A DNA stretch of 9,604 nucleotides from an uncultured Collinsella sp. (GTDB lineage: Bacteria > Actinomycetota > Coriobacteriia > Coriobacteriales > Coriobacteriaceae): the NCBI GenBank assembly GCA_958349325.1, contig CATWCP010000036.1, positions 1 to 9,604 on the forward strand, in the 5' to 3' direction. The notes below the pieces were generated by a model. It was not told where the DNA came from. It made no database searches and saw only the letters and a list, made by a program, of their open reading frames with translations. Shown here one piece after another: positions 1-6,245 of this stretch (positions within the stretch are counted from its first letter, which is position 1; the number at the start of each line of letters is the position of its first letter). Position numbers and translations under genes: made by a program.

Positions 1-272
1 GCAGGAAGCTTGGATACGCCTAGACGCGGTCCAAGAAATCGTCCGCACCCCCTTTTGAGCAATTTTTTGATTGAGATGGGGCTCGAATGGGTGTTTGGAA
101 GGGAGAGTGGGACGTTTACATGGTTTCGAGGGGCTCAAATTAGTTGAAACAGAGGTGTTCGTGCCTGATCCAGCTCTAGGATTTATACGTATCTGAACTA
201 ACTGTCCGCCCCGGTCCGGCCGCTGCCGATTCGGTGCGGTTTGAAAGGGTTATTCGGCCCCGTTGCGACCGG

Positions 273-281
273 TGGTACTCT
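273..281 (+). promoter_or_regulatory. Candidate extended -10 promoter for ligA
   Basis: TGG followed by TACTCT gives an extended -10 (TGn plus a hexamer matching TATAAT at 3 of 6 positions), about 36 bases ahead of the ligA ATG. There is no good -35 at 16-18 bases upstream; the nearest TTGAAA (241-246) is too far away. Alternative TTGAAA and TATACG elements at 144-149 and 184-189 are not spaced as a pair. This is a weak call made mainly from position. Confidence 0.25.
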
Positions 282-303
282 TGTATCCGTTTGAAATCGA
301 GCG

Positions 304-309
304 AAGGAG
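304..309 (+). promoter_or_regulatory. Ribosome binding site deciding the ligA start
   Basis: AAGGAG lies 7 bases before the ATG at 317. It fixes that ATG as the start rather than the in-frame TTG at 263, which has no Shine-Dalgarno sequence and would add 18 residues unlike any ligase. Confidence 0.8.
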
Positions 310-316
310 TGCCGCT

Positions 317-2545
317 ATGGAGCAATCGAGCCTGTTTGGTGACGGCGTGGACATCGATACCGAAACGTCCACGACCGCGGAAACCACCGCACCGACCGAC
401 GCCCATGCCCAGGCGGCAGCGCGCGCGGCCGAGCTGCGCCACGAGCTCGACTACCACGCCTATCGCTACTACATGCTCGATGCACCCGAGATCACGGATG
501 CCGCCTTTGACAAAATGCTTGTTGAGCTGCAGGAAATCGAGGCGACCTACCCCGATCTGGTAACGCCCGACAGCTATACCCAGCGCGTGGGCGGCTACGT
601 GAGCGAGCAGTTTACGCCGGTAACGCACATGGCACGCATGTATTCCATGGACGATGCCATGGATCTGGATGAGCTCGACGCATGGCTCCAGCGCACCGAG
701 GATGCGCTCGGTGCCGGCAGCGTCACCTATACCTGCGAGCTTAAGATCGACGGCCTGGGTGTGGCACTTACCTACCAAAACGGCACCTTCGTACGCGCGG
801 CCACGCGTGGCGACGGCACCACGGGCGAGGACGTGTCGCTCAACGTGCGCACCATCAAGGATGTGCCCATGCACCTGTCCGAGGCAGCGCTCGCCCACAT
901 GGGCGCCGACCGCGAGCGTACCATCGAAGTACGCGGCGAGGTCTACATGCCCAAGGGCAGCTTTGTTCGTCTGAATGAAGAGGCCGATGCCGAGGGCCGC
1001 GACCCCTTTGCCAACCCGCGCAACGCTGCCGCCGGCAGCCTACGTCAGAAGGATCCCAAGATCACGGCGCGCCGCGATCTTGCCACCTTTATCTATGCCA
1101 TCGCCGATACCGATCCGCTGCACGTCCACAGCCAGCGCGAGTTCCTCGACTGGCTGCGTAGCGCCGGCTTTAGCGTCAACCCCAACGTGGCACGCTGCGC
1201 CACGCCGGCCGAGGTCCACGAGTTCTGCGCCCAGGCCCTCGAGCACCGCGGTGACCTGGACTACGACATCGACGGCGTGGTCGTAAAGGTCGATAGCTTC
1301 CAACAGCAGCTCGACCTGGGCTTTACCGCCCGCGCGCCGCGCTGGGCCATTGCCTTTAAGTTCCCGCCCGAGGAAAAGCAGACCGTCCTGCGCGAAATTC
1401 GCATCCAGGTGGGCCGCACCGGTGTGCTCACGCCGGTCGCCGAGTTCGACCCGGTGACGGTTGCCGGTTCCACCATTGCGCGCGCCACGCTGCACAACAT
1501 CGACGAGATCCGCCGCAAAAACGTGCGCGAGGGCGACACTATCATCGTGCACAAGGCGGGTGACGTGATTCCCGAGGTCGTGGGCCCGGTGCTCGATAAG
1601 CGCCCGGCCGATTCGGTCGACTGGCACATGCCCGAGGTCTGCCCCGTGTGCGGTAGTCCCGTGGTCCACGAGGACGGCGAGGTGGCCTACCGCTGCGTCT
1701 CCATCGACTGCCCCGCGCAGCTCAAGGAGCGCCTGCTCCACTGGGTGAGCCGCGGCTGCATGGACGTCGACGGCCTAGGCGACGAGATTGTCGACAAGAT
1801 GATCGCCGCCGGGCTGATTCACGACGTCGCAGACTTCTACCAGCTCACGGTCGACGATGTCGCCGGCCTGGACACGGGGCGCACCTATGCCAGCTCCAAC
1901 AGCAAAAAGGGCGTCAAGAAGGGCGACCCCATTCCGGTGGGCCTCAAGACGGCTGAGAAAATCATCGCCGAGCTCAACAAGTCCAAGAGCCAGCCGCTCG
2001 GTCGCGTGCTGTTTGCCCTGGGCATCCGCCACGTGGGCAAGAGCGTGGGCGAGGTCATCGCCGAGCGATTCCTGTCGATTGACAAGCTCATCTTGGCGAG
2101 CGAAGAGGACATCGCCGAGTGCGAGGGCATCGGTCCCAAGATTGCGGCGAGCGTCAAGCAGTTCCTGGCCGTGCCCGAGAACCTTGCCGTGCTGGAGCGC
2201 CTGCGTCAGGCGGGTCTGTCGCTCGAGGTCGACTTGGGCGCCGCTCATGCGCAAGCCGCAGCCGACGCTGGCGTGGCGGGCGAGCTCGCCGACGCACAGC
2301 CGCTTGCGGGTTTGACCTTCGTGCTCACTGGTACACTCGTCAACCGCACGCGCGACGAGGCGGGCGCGGCGCTCAAGGTGCTTGGCGCCAAGGTTTCGGG
2401 CAGTGTGTCAAAGAAGACGAGCTACCTGGTTGCCGGCCCCAAAGCGGGCTCCAAGCTCACCAAGGCCGAGCAGCTGGGTGTGCCCGTGCTGGATGAGGAC
2501 GCACTCGAGCAGATCCTTGCGACCGGTGAGGTGCCGGAGGCGTAA
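317..2545 (+). CDS. ligA: NAD-dependent DNA ligase LigA
   Basis: This 742-residue protein seals nicks with 5'-phosphate and 3'-OH ends in replication and repair, using NAD+ as the AMP donor. All bacterial LigA parts are visible in order. They are domain Ia with the YHAYRYY...D NMN-binding pattern (about 46-55), the adenylation motif CELKIDG with nucleophile Lys143, EVRGEVYMP (204-212), DYDIDGVVVK (315-324), AFKFP (346-350), an OB fold, a four-cysteine zinc finger (Cys442, 445, 460, 465), helix-hairpin-helix repeats (about 470-650) and a C-terminal BRCT domain (about 662-735). Length is slightly above the usual 670 or so because of two additions: an acidic, Thr/Ala-rich N-terminal tail of about 30 residues that begins MEQSSLFG, and a basic insertion near 519-541 in the helix-hairpin-helix region. 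The ATG at 317 is chosen from its AAGGAG. The stop overlaps a small downstream frame. Presumably essential and constitutive. Confidence 0.97.
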   Translation: MEQSSLFGDGVDIDTETSTTAETTAPTDAHAQAAARAAELRHELDYHAYRYYMLDAPEITDAAFDKMLVELQEIEATYPDLVTPDSYTQRVGGYVSEQFTPVTHMARMYSMDDAMDLDELDAWLQRTEDALGAGSVTYTCELKIDGLGVALTYQNGTFVRAATRGDGTTGEDVSLNVRTIKDVPMHLSEAALAHMGADRERTIEVRGEVYMPKGSFVRLNEEADAEGRDPFANPRNAAAGSLRQKDPKITARRDLATFIYAIADTDPLHVHSQREFLDWLRSAGFSVNPNVARCATPAEVHEFCAQALEHRGDLDYDIDGVVVKVDSFQQQLDLGFTARAPRWAIAFKFPPEEKQTVLREIRIQVGRTGVLTPVAEFDPVTVAGSTIARATLHNIDEIRRKNVREGDTIIVHKAGDVIPEVVGPVLDKRPADSVDWHMPEVCPVCGSPVVHEDGEVAYRCVSIDCPAQLKERLLHWVSRGCMDVDGLGDEIVDKMIAAGLIHDVADFYQLTVDDVAGLDTGRTYASSNSKKGVKKGDPIPVGLKTAEKIIAELNKSKSQPLGRVLFALGIRHVGKSVGEVIAERFLSIDKLILASEEDIAECEGIGPKIAASVKQFLAVPENLAVLERLRQAGLSLEVDLGAAHAQAAADAGVAGELADAQPLAGLTFVLTGTLVNRTRDEAGAALKVLGAKVSGSVSKKTSYLVAGPKAGSKLTKAEQLGVPVLDEDALEQILATGEVPEA

Positions 2546-2724
2546 TGGATATAGAGAATCGTAATTGCTCGCAGGCGGAAGGGCGCACGAGGCACGCTCA
2601 AGTGCAGGCAAAAGAGCACCTGATGGCGCGAATTCGCATTGCGGAACGTGAGCGCTCGGCAGGTGTGTCTCGCGATGCTTTTGAGGCGTTGACCGAGCTG
2701 GAGACGAGGCTCGGTCTAGCCTAG
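2545..2724 (+). CDS. Small hypothetical protein coupled to ligA
   Basis: A 59-residue frame starts at an ATG whose first base is the last base of the ligA TAA (TAATG). A GGAGG lies 4 bases before it, inside the last ligA codons, so translational coupling to ligA is likely. The product starts MDIENRNCSQAEG and is strongly charged and helix-prone; the second half (residues 28-59) reads as an amphipathic helix rich in Arg and Glu, then a turn (SAGVSRD), then another helix ending ELETRLGLA. No signal peptide, membrane segment or metal site is visible. The C-terminal half recalls the tails of small antitoxin-like proteins, but there is no toxin partner: the next gene is a convergent transporter. 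I do not recognise the family. The good ribosome binding site and the overlap are the evidence that it is real; short length keeps confidence moderate. Confidence 0.55.
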   Translation: MDIENRNCSQAEGRTRHAQVQAKEHLMARIRIAERERSAGVSRDAFEALTELETRLGLA

Positions 2725-2826
2725 CGATACAGGCACCGTGATCTGCGTCACGTAGGTTGCGGGGTCGTCGCTGATGATGTCATCGATCAGGGCAAGCTCG
2801 CGTTGCCCCGCTACGCTGCCAACTTG
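2716..2826 (-). pseudogene. Possible C-terminal remnant of a GyrI-like-domain regulator
   Basis: Immediately past the MATE stop on the same strand, a different frame is open for 36 codons and ends at a TAG (2716-2718). Its residues 7-36 look like real protein rather than noise: a helix (GQRELALIDDIISDD) followed by ATYVTQITVPVSLG. A final strand of the type T-x-I-x-V-P-V closes many GyrI-like effector-binding domains, which are common in MerR- and AraC-type regulators beside multidrug pumps. There is no start codon with a ribosome binding site, and the frame closes upstream inside the MATE gene, so any gene here has lost most of its length. The likeness is from memory of family patterns and the stretch is short; chance is a real alternative. 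Confidence 0.25.
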
Positions 2827-4157
2827 TCAAAAGCCCCGCGCCGGTTGAGCACGGTAAACGCGACAACGCAAATGACCGCCGACAAAATCGATCCGCACGG
2901 CGAAGCGATGCCCATGGGAAACAGCGTGTTGGAATAGGCGTTCGACAGCAGCCAAGCGCCCGGTACGCGAATGAGCGCCACGGCCAGCACGTTGTGCGCA
3001 AAGCCGATGTAGCTCTTGCCATACGCAGCGAAAAAGCCGCTAAAGCAAATGTGGATGCCGGCAAAAATCGCGTCGAAAATATAGCTGCGCATATAGCCGG
3101 TGCCGGCCGCGACTACTGCAGCGTCCTTGGCAAAAAAGCCGATAAACGCTGGCGCCACCAGCCACATCAGCGCCGTGATCAGGCAGCCGTACACCACCGA
3201 GATGGTCATGGCGTCCTTGAGCACCTGACGTGCGCGGTCGCCCTTGCCCGCGCCGGCGTTTTGCGCCGTGAGCGCGCTGACGGTGGCACCCATGGAACTC
3301 GGCACAATGAACAAAAAGCTGATCATCTTCTCGACCAGGCCCACGGCGGCGGCGTCGACGAGCCCTCGGTGGTTGGCGATGACGGTGATAAACATAAACG
3401 CCACCTGGATGCAGCCGTCCTGCACGGCCACGGGCACGCCGATTTTAAGGATGCTGCCGAGCACCTCGGGCTGGGGGCGCAGGTCGCTACGCTTAACGTG
3501 GATGTTCGTGCGGCGGCTCTTGAGCCACACGAGTGCGAGGGCAACGCTGGCCGTCTGTGCGGTCACCGTGCCGAGCGCCGCGCCCACGGGGCCGAGCCCC
3601 ATGTGGCCGATAAACAGAAAATCGAGCGCGATGTTGATGATGCACGCCACGCCAATCACGTACATGGGCGAGCGCGAATCGCCCAGGCCGCGAAAAATGG
3701 CCGAAAGGATGTTGTATGCGGCGATAAACGGAATGCCGACAAAGCAGATGCGCAGGTAGGCGGCGGTGCCTTCGACCGCCTCGGCCGGCGTGCCAATGAG
3801 CGCCACAATCTGCGGGCACAGCGCAAGCAGGATGGCGGCCAGCACCACCGAGACGCCCATAAAGAGCGTGATGGTGTTGCCGATGGCGGTCTCGGCGCGG
3901 TCGAAGCGGCGCGAGCCCACGGCGTGGCCGACAATGACTGTCGTTCCCATGGCCAGGCCCACGAGCGCCACGGTGATCATATAGAGCGTCTGCGCGCCAT
4001 TTGCCACGGCGGTGATGCCGGCAGCGCCGCTAAACTGCCCCATCATGTACAGGTCGGCCATGCCGTAGAGCATCTGCAAAAAGTACGAGAGCATATAGGG
4101 CAGGGCAAAGACCGCGATGGTCTTAAGGACATTGCCGCGTGTGAGGTCGTGTTCCAT
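2811..4157 (-). CDS. MATE-family multidrug/cation antiporter
   Basis: This 448-residue inner-membrane protein is a typical full-length MATE exporter, expected to expel cationic drugs or metabolites in exchange for Na+ or H+. The sequence shows twelve hydrophobic segments in two six-helix halves. Family signatures include the opening LTRGNVLKTIAVFALP (5-20), DLYMMGQ (35-41), IFRGLGDSRSPMY (154-166) followed by NIALDFLFI (175-183) in the first half, and VPSSMGATVSALTAQNAGAG (285-304) in the second. It is closest in style to the DinF/MepA-like branch of Gram-positive bacteria; the substrate cannot be read from sequence. The ATG at 4157 is the natural family start, but its ribosome binding site is weak (AGAAAG). 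The gene is transcribed leftward toward ligA, alone as far as can be seen, from a MerR-type promoter about 40 bases upstream. Third codon positions are GC-rich like its neighbours, so recent transfer is not indicated. Confidence 0.93.
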   Translation of the reverse strand: MEHDLTRGNVLKTIAVFALPYMLSYFLQMLYGMADLYMMGQFSGAAGITAVANGAQTLYMITVALVGLAMGTTVIVGHAVGSRRFDRAETAIGNTITLFMGVSVVLAAILLALCPQIVALIGTPAEAVEGTAAYLRICFVGIPFIAAYNILSAIFRGLGDSRSPMYVIGVACIINIALDFLFIGHMGLGPVGAALGTVTAQTASVALALVWLKSRRTNIHVKRSDLRPQPEVLGSILKIGVPVAVQDGCIQVAFMFITVIANHRGLVDAAAVGLVEKMISFLFIVPSSMGATVSALTAQNAGAGKGDRARQVLKDAMTISVVYGCLITALMWLVAPAFIGFFAKDAAVVAAGTGYMRSYIFDAIFAGIHICFSGFFAAYGKSYIGFAHNVLAVALIRVPGAWLLSNAYSNTLFPMGIASPCGSILSAVICVVAFTVLNRRGAFDKLAA

Positions 4158-4197
4158 GGGCGGGGCTTTCTGGCTGGGTTCGTTTAGCTACCAGTGT

Positions 4198-4228
4198 AGT
4201 GAAAACCCTACAACGATTGTAGAGTCAA
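4198..4228 (-). promoter_or_regulatory. MerR-type promoter and operator of the MATE gene
   Basis: Read on the minus strand, a -35 TTGACT (4228-4223) and a -10-like TTCACT (4203-4198) are separated by 19 bases. The spacer contains a perfect palindrome, CTACAA-TCG-TTGTAG (4222-4208), which extends outward to 4225-4205 with one mismatch. An over-long spacer filled by a dyad is the hallmark of promoters activated by MerR-family regulators such as BmrR and CueR, which twist the DNA to realign the two elements. The predicted transcription start is near 4191, giving a leader of about 34 bases. No intact MerR gene lies in the window; the remnant past the MATE stop is one possible former partner. Confidence 0.6.
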
Positions 4229-4263
4229 GGTTTGTGTCGACAGTGGGGCGAAAAAGTCTCGCG

Positions 4264-4284
4264 CACCATTATTCCGAGTGAATA
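4264..4284. promoter_or_regulatory. Candidate operator with TATTC/GAATA half-sites
   Basis: The sequence CACCATTATTC (4264-4274) is repeated exactly at 4351-4361 inside the ABC promoter. Here it forms the dyad TATTC-cgagt-GAATA (4270-4284). The 8-mer TATTCCGA (4270-4277) also reappears inverted as TCGGAATA at 4338-4345, just ahead of the -35. Such repeated half-sites between divergent promoters suggest binding of a dimeric repressor, possibly at two places with looping. No regulator gene is present to name. Confidence 0.35.
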
Positions 4285-4346
4285 TGGACACACATCACGA
4301 GAACTCGCCGCCGGCGCTAACCTTGCAGAAAACGATTTCGGAATAC

Positions 4347-4374
4347 TTGACACCATTATTCGGCGCGCAATAAT
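4347..4374 (+). promoter_or_regulatory. Sigma-70-type promoter of the ABC exporter operon
   Basis: A perfect -35 TTGACA (4347-4352) and a -10 AATAAT (4369-4374, 5 of 6) are 16 bases apart, giving a start near 4381 and a leader of about 35 bases. The -10 is the right arm of an inverted repeat ATTATT-cggcgcgc-AATAAT (4355-4374) that fills the spacer. A protein bound there would block polymerase, so the promoter is probably strong but repressible. This fits drug-exporter operons, which are often kept off by MarR- or TetR-type repressors. Confidence 0.7.
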
Positions 4375-4415
4375 ACGTGCGTTTGCGAACAACGTTTGAT
4401 GGGGGTTGAACCTGC

Positions 4416-6245
4416 GTGCGCAATCTCAAAATACTGTTTTCCTATCTAGGGGCATACCGTCGCGATGCCATCCTCGGCGTGTTCTTTGTGTCGGTCGAGA
4501 CGGTGCTCGAGCTGTTTATCCCGGTCATCATGGCCAACATCATCGATGTGGGCGTGCCTGCGGGTGATATCAACTACATGCTGCTGCAGGGCGCGTACAT
4601 GTTGGTGTGCGCTGCGCTTTCGCTGGTACTGGGCTTGGGTTATGCCCGCACGTCCGCCCGCGTTGCCTCGGGCCTAGGCGCTAACCTGCGCGAGGCCGAG
4701 TACAAAAAGATTCAGACGCTCGCTTTTGGTAACCTGGACAACTACGACGCCAGCTCGCTCGTCACCCGCATGACCACGGACATCACCGTTATCCAAAATG
4801 CTGTGGGCAACGGCTTTCGCCCTATGGTGCGCGGCCCGGTGACGCTTATCGTCGGCCTTATCTACGCGCTGATGCTGTCGCGCCCGCTCGCCACCGTCTT
4901 TGCGATCATCTTGCCCGTGCTGGCAATCGTACTGGGCGCCATCACCTATCGCGTCAGTCCGCTCTACCGCCAACTCCAGACCTCGATGGACCACCTCAAC
5001 GGCGTGGTACAGGAAGACCTCACCGCCGTGCGTGCCGTCAAGGCCTACGTTCGTACCGAGCACGAGGAGGCCAAGTTCGACACCGTCAATACCGAGCTCG
5101 CCGGCACTGCGACGAAGACCTTTGGCAACGCGGTGCTCAACCTGCCGGTGTTTCAGCTGTCGATGTACGTGGCTGCGCTCTCCATCCTGTGGATTGGCGG
5201 TCACATGATTCTCGCCGGCAAGCTGGGCGTGGGCTCGCTCACGGGCTTTATGAGCTACGTGCTGCTGATCATGAATTCGCTCATGATGATTTCCAACGTG
5301 TTTTTGCTGCTCACGCGCGCTCTTACGAGTGTGGGCCGTATCGCAGAGGTGCTCGATGAGGAGCCCTTTATCGCCAACCCCGCGGGAGACCTCGCGATTG
5401 CGGCGCCAGCGGACGGCAGTATCGAGTTTCGCGACGTTTCCTTTAAATACCGCGCGGATGCAGCCGAGGATGTGCTCGAGCATATCGACCTTCGCATCGA
5501 GAGCGGCTCGACGGTGGGCATCCTCGGCGGCACGGGCTCGGGCAAGAGCTCACTTGTGCAGCTGATTGCGCGCCTGTACGACGCTACCGAGGGCGCCGTG
5601 CTTGTGGGCGGACGTGACGTGCGCGACTACGACCTCGCCGCCTTGCGCGACGCTGTGGGCATTGTGCTGCAAAAGAATGTGCTGTTTACGGGTACCGTGC
5701 GCGAGAACCTGCAGTGGGGCAATCCGCAGGCGTCGGACGATGAGCTCCTCGCGGCTTGCCGCGCGGCGTGCGTGGACGAGTTCCTTGACCGCATCGGCGG
5801 GCTGGACGGCGAGTTGGGCCAAGGCGGCGCCGGTGTCTCGGGTGGCCAGAAGCAACGCCTGTGCATCGCGCGCACGCTGCTCAAGCATCCGCGCGTGCTC
5901 ATTTTTGATGACTCCACCAGCGCGGTCGATATGGCGACCGACGCTAAGATTCGCGAGCACATCGCCCGGATTTCCGATACGACCGTGCTCATCATCGCCC
6001 AGCGCATCGCGAGTGTCATGGATGCCGATCGCATTGTGGTATTGGACGACGGTCGTGTCCACGGCGTGGGCACGCACGAGGAATTGCTGGCGGGCGACAA
6101 CATATACCAGGAGATTTATGCCTCGCAGATGGAGTTTGCGAGGAACGCGGACGCCGGCGACGGCAGCGACGATGGTTGCGCGAATGATCCGTTTTCCTCC
6201 GTCGCATGCGGATCGCCCTTGGAAGGGGGTGAGCGTCATGCCTAA
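4416..6245 (+). CDS. ABC exporter half-transporter, degenerate-site subunit
   Basis: This 609-residue protein has an N-terminal six-helix transmembrane domain (about 15-310) and a C-terminal ATPase domain (about 335-575). ATPase motifs are Walker A GGTGSGKSS (371-379), Q-loop Gln419, signature VSGGQ (474-478) and Walker B VLIFDD (494-499). Two catalytic residues differ from an active ATPase: the Walker B glutamate is Asp499 and the switch histidine is Gln529 (IIAQR). That pattern is known from heterodimeric multidrug exporters of the LmrCD, BmrCD and TM287/288 kind, where this subunit supplies the non-hydrolysing site. The GTG start is fixed by an in-frame TGA at 4407-4409; a GGGGG 10 bases upstream is a modest ribosome binding site. 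The last 33 residues (577-609) are polar and low in complexity, a tail beyond the ATPase domain, and end over the start of the partner gene. The substrate is unknown; a drug or peptide is likely. Confidence 0.94.
   Translation: MRNLKILFSYLGAYRRDAILGVFFVSVETVLELFIPVIMANIIDVGVPAGDINYMLLQGAYMLVCAALSLVLGLGYARTSARVASGLGANLREAEYKKIQTLAFGNLDNYDASSLVTRMTTDITVIQNAVGNGFRPMVRGPVTLIVGLIYALMLSRPLATVFAIILPVLAIVLGAITYRVSPLYRQLQTSMDHLNGVVQEDLTAVRAVKAYVRTEHEEAKFDTVNTELAGTATKTFGNAVLNLPVFQLSMYVAALSILWIGGHMILAGKLGVGSLTGFMSYVLLIMNSLMMISNVFLLLTRALTSVGRIAEVLDEEPFIANPAGDLAIAAPADGSIEFRDVSFKYRADAAEDVLEHIDLRIESGSTVGILGGTGSGKSSLVQLIARLYDATEGAVLVGGRDVRDYDLAALRDAVGIVLQKNVLFTGTVRENLQWGNPQASDDELLAACRAACVDEFLDRIGGLDGELGQGGAGVSGGQKQRLCIARTLLKHPRVLIFDDSTSAVDMATDAKIREHIARISDTTVLIIAQRIASVMDADRIVVLDDGRVHGVGTHEELLAGDNIYQEIYASQMEFARNADAGDGSDDGCANDPFSSVACGSPLEGGERHA

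Larger units (their letters stand above)
1..316. other. Upstream region of ligA, no recognisable gene
   Basis: About 316 bases without a gene I can name. A frame open from the left edge (bases 2-58, +, 18 codons ending in TGA at 56-58) reads EAWIRLDAVQEIVRTPF at its end, which looks protein-like and could be the tail of a gene starting outside the window, but it is too short to judge. A second frame is open from base 1 to a TGA at 145-147 and lacks any family signature. Base composition at 50-190 is clearly more AT-rich than in ligA, as expected of intergenic DNA. I see no tRNA, no strong terminator hairpin and no repeat matching those at the right end. The region ends in the ligA ribosome binding site. 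Confidence 0.5.

Noticed and set aside
1..147. A 48-codon frame open from the left edge
   Set aside because: Its translation has no recognisable pattern and the region is AT-rich; a competing frame closes at base 58, so neither can be called a gene.
263..316. Upstream in-frame TTG as an alternative ligA start
   Set aside because: It has no ribosome binding site and adds 18 residues without ligase character, while the ATG at 317 has AAGGAG at ideal spacing.
2994..4187. A 397-codon plus-strand frame opposite the MATE gene
   Set aside because: It is a shadow of the MATE coding strand, rich in His, Arg and Ala, with no family motif.
4399..4449. A 16-codon leader peptide overlapping the first ABC gene start
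   Set aside because: No ribosome binding site precedes its ATG and the sequence shows no attenuator; it most likely arises by chance.
5566..6237. Frame of the second ABC subunit stays open far upstream of its ATG
   Set aside because: This stretch is the ATPase domain of the first subunit in another frame; the extension is Arg/Ser/Pro-rich shadow sequence, and the ATG at 6238 has a good ribosome binding site.
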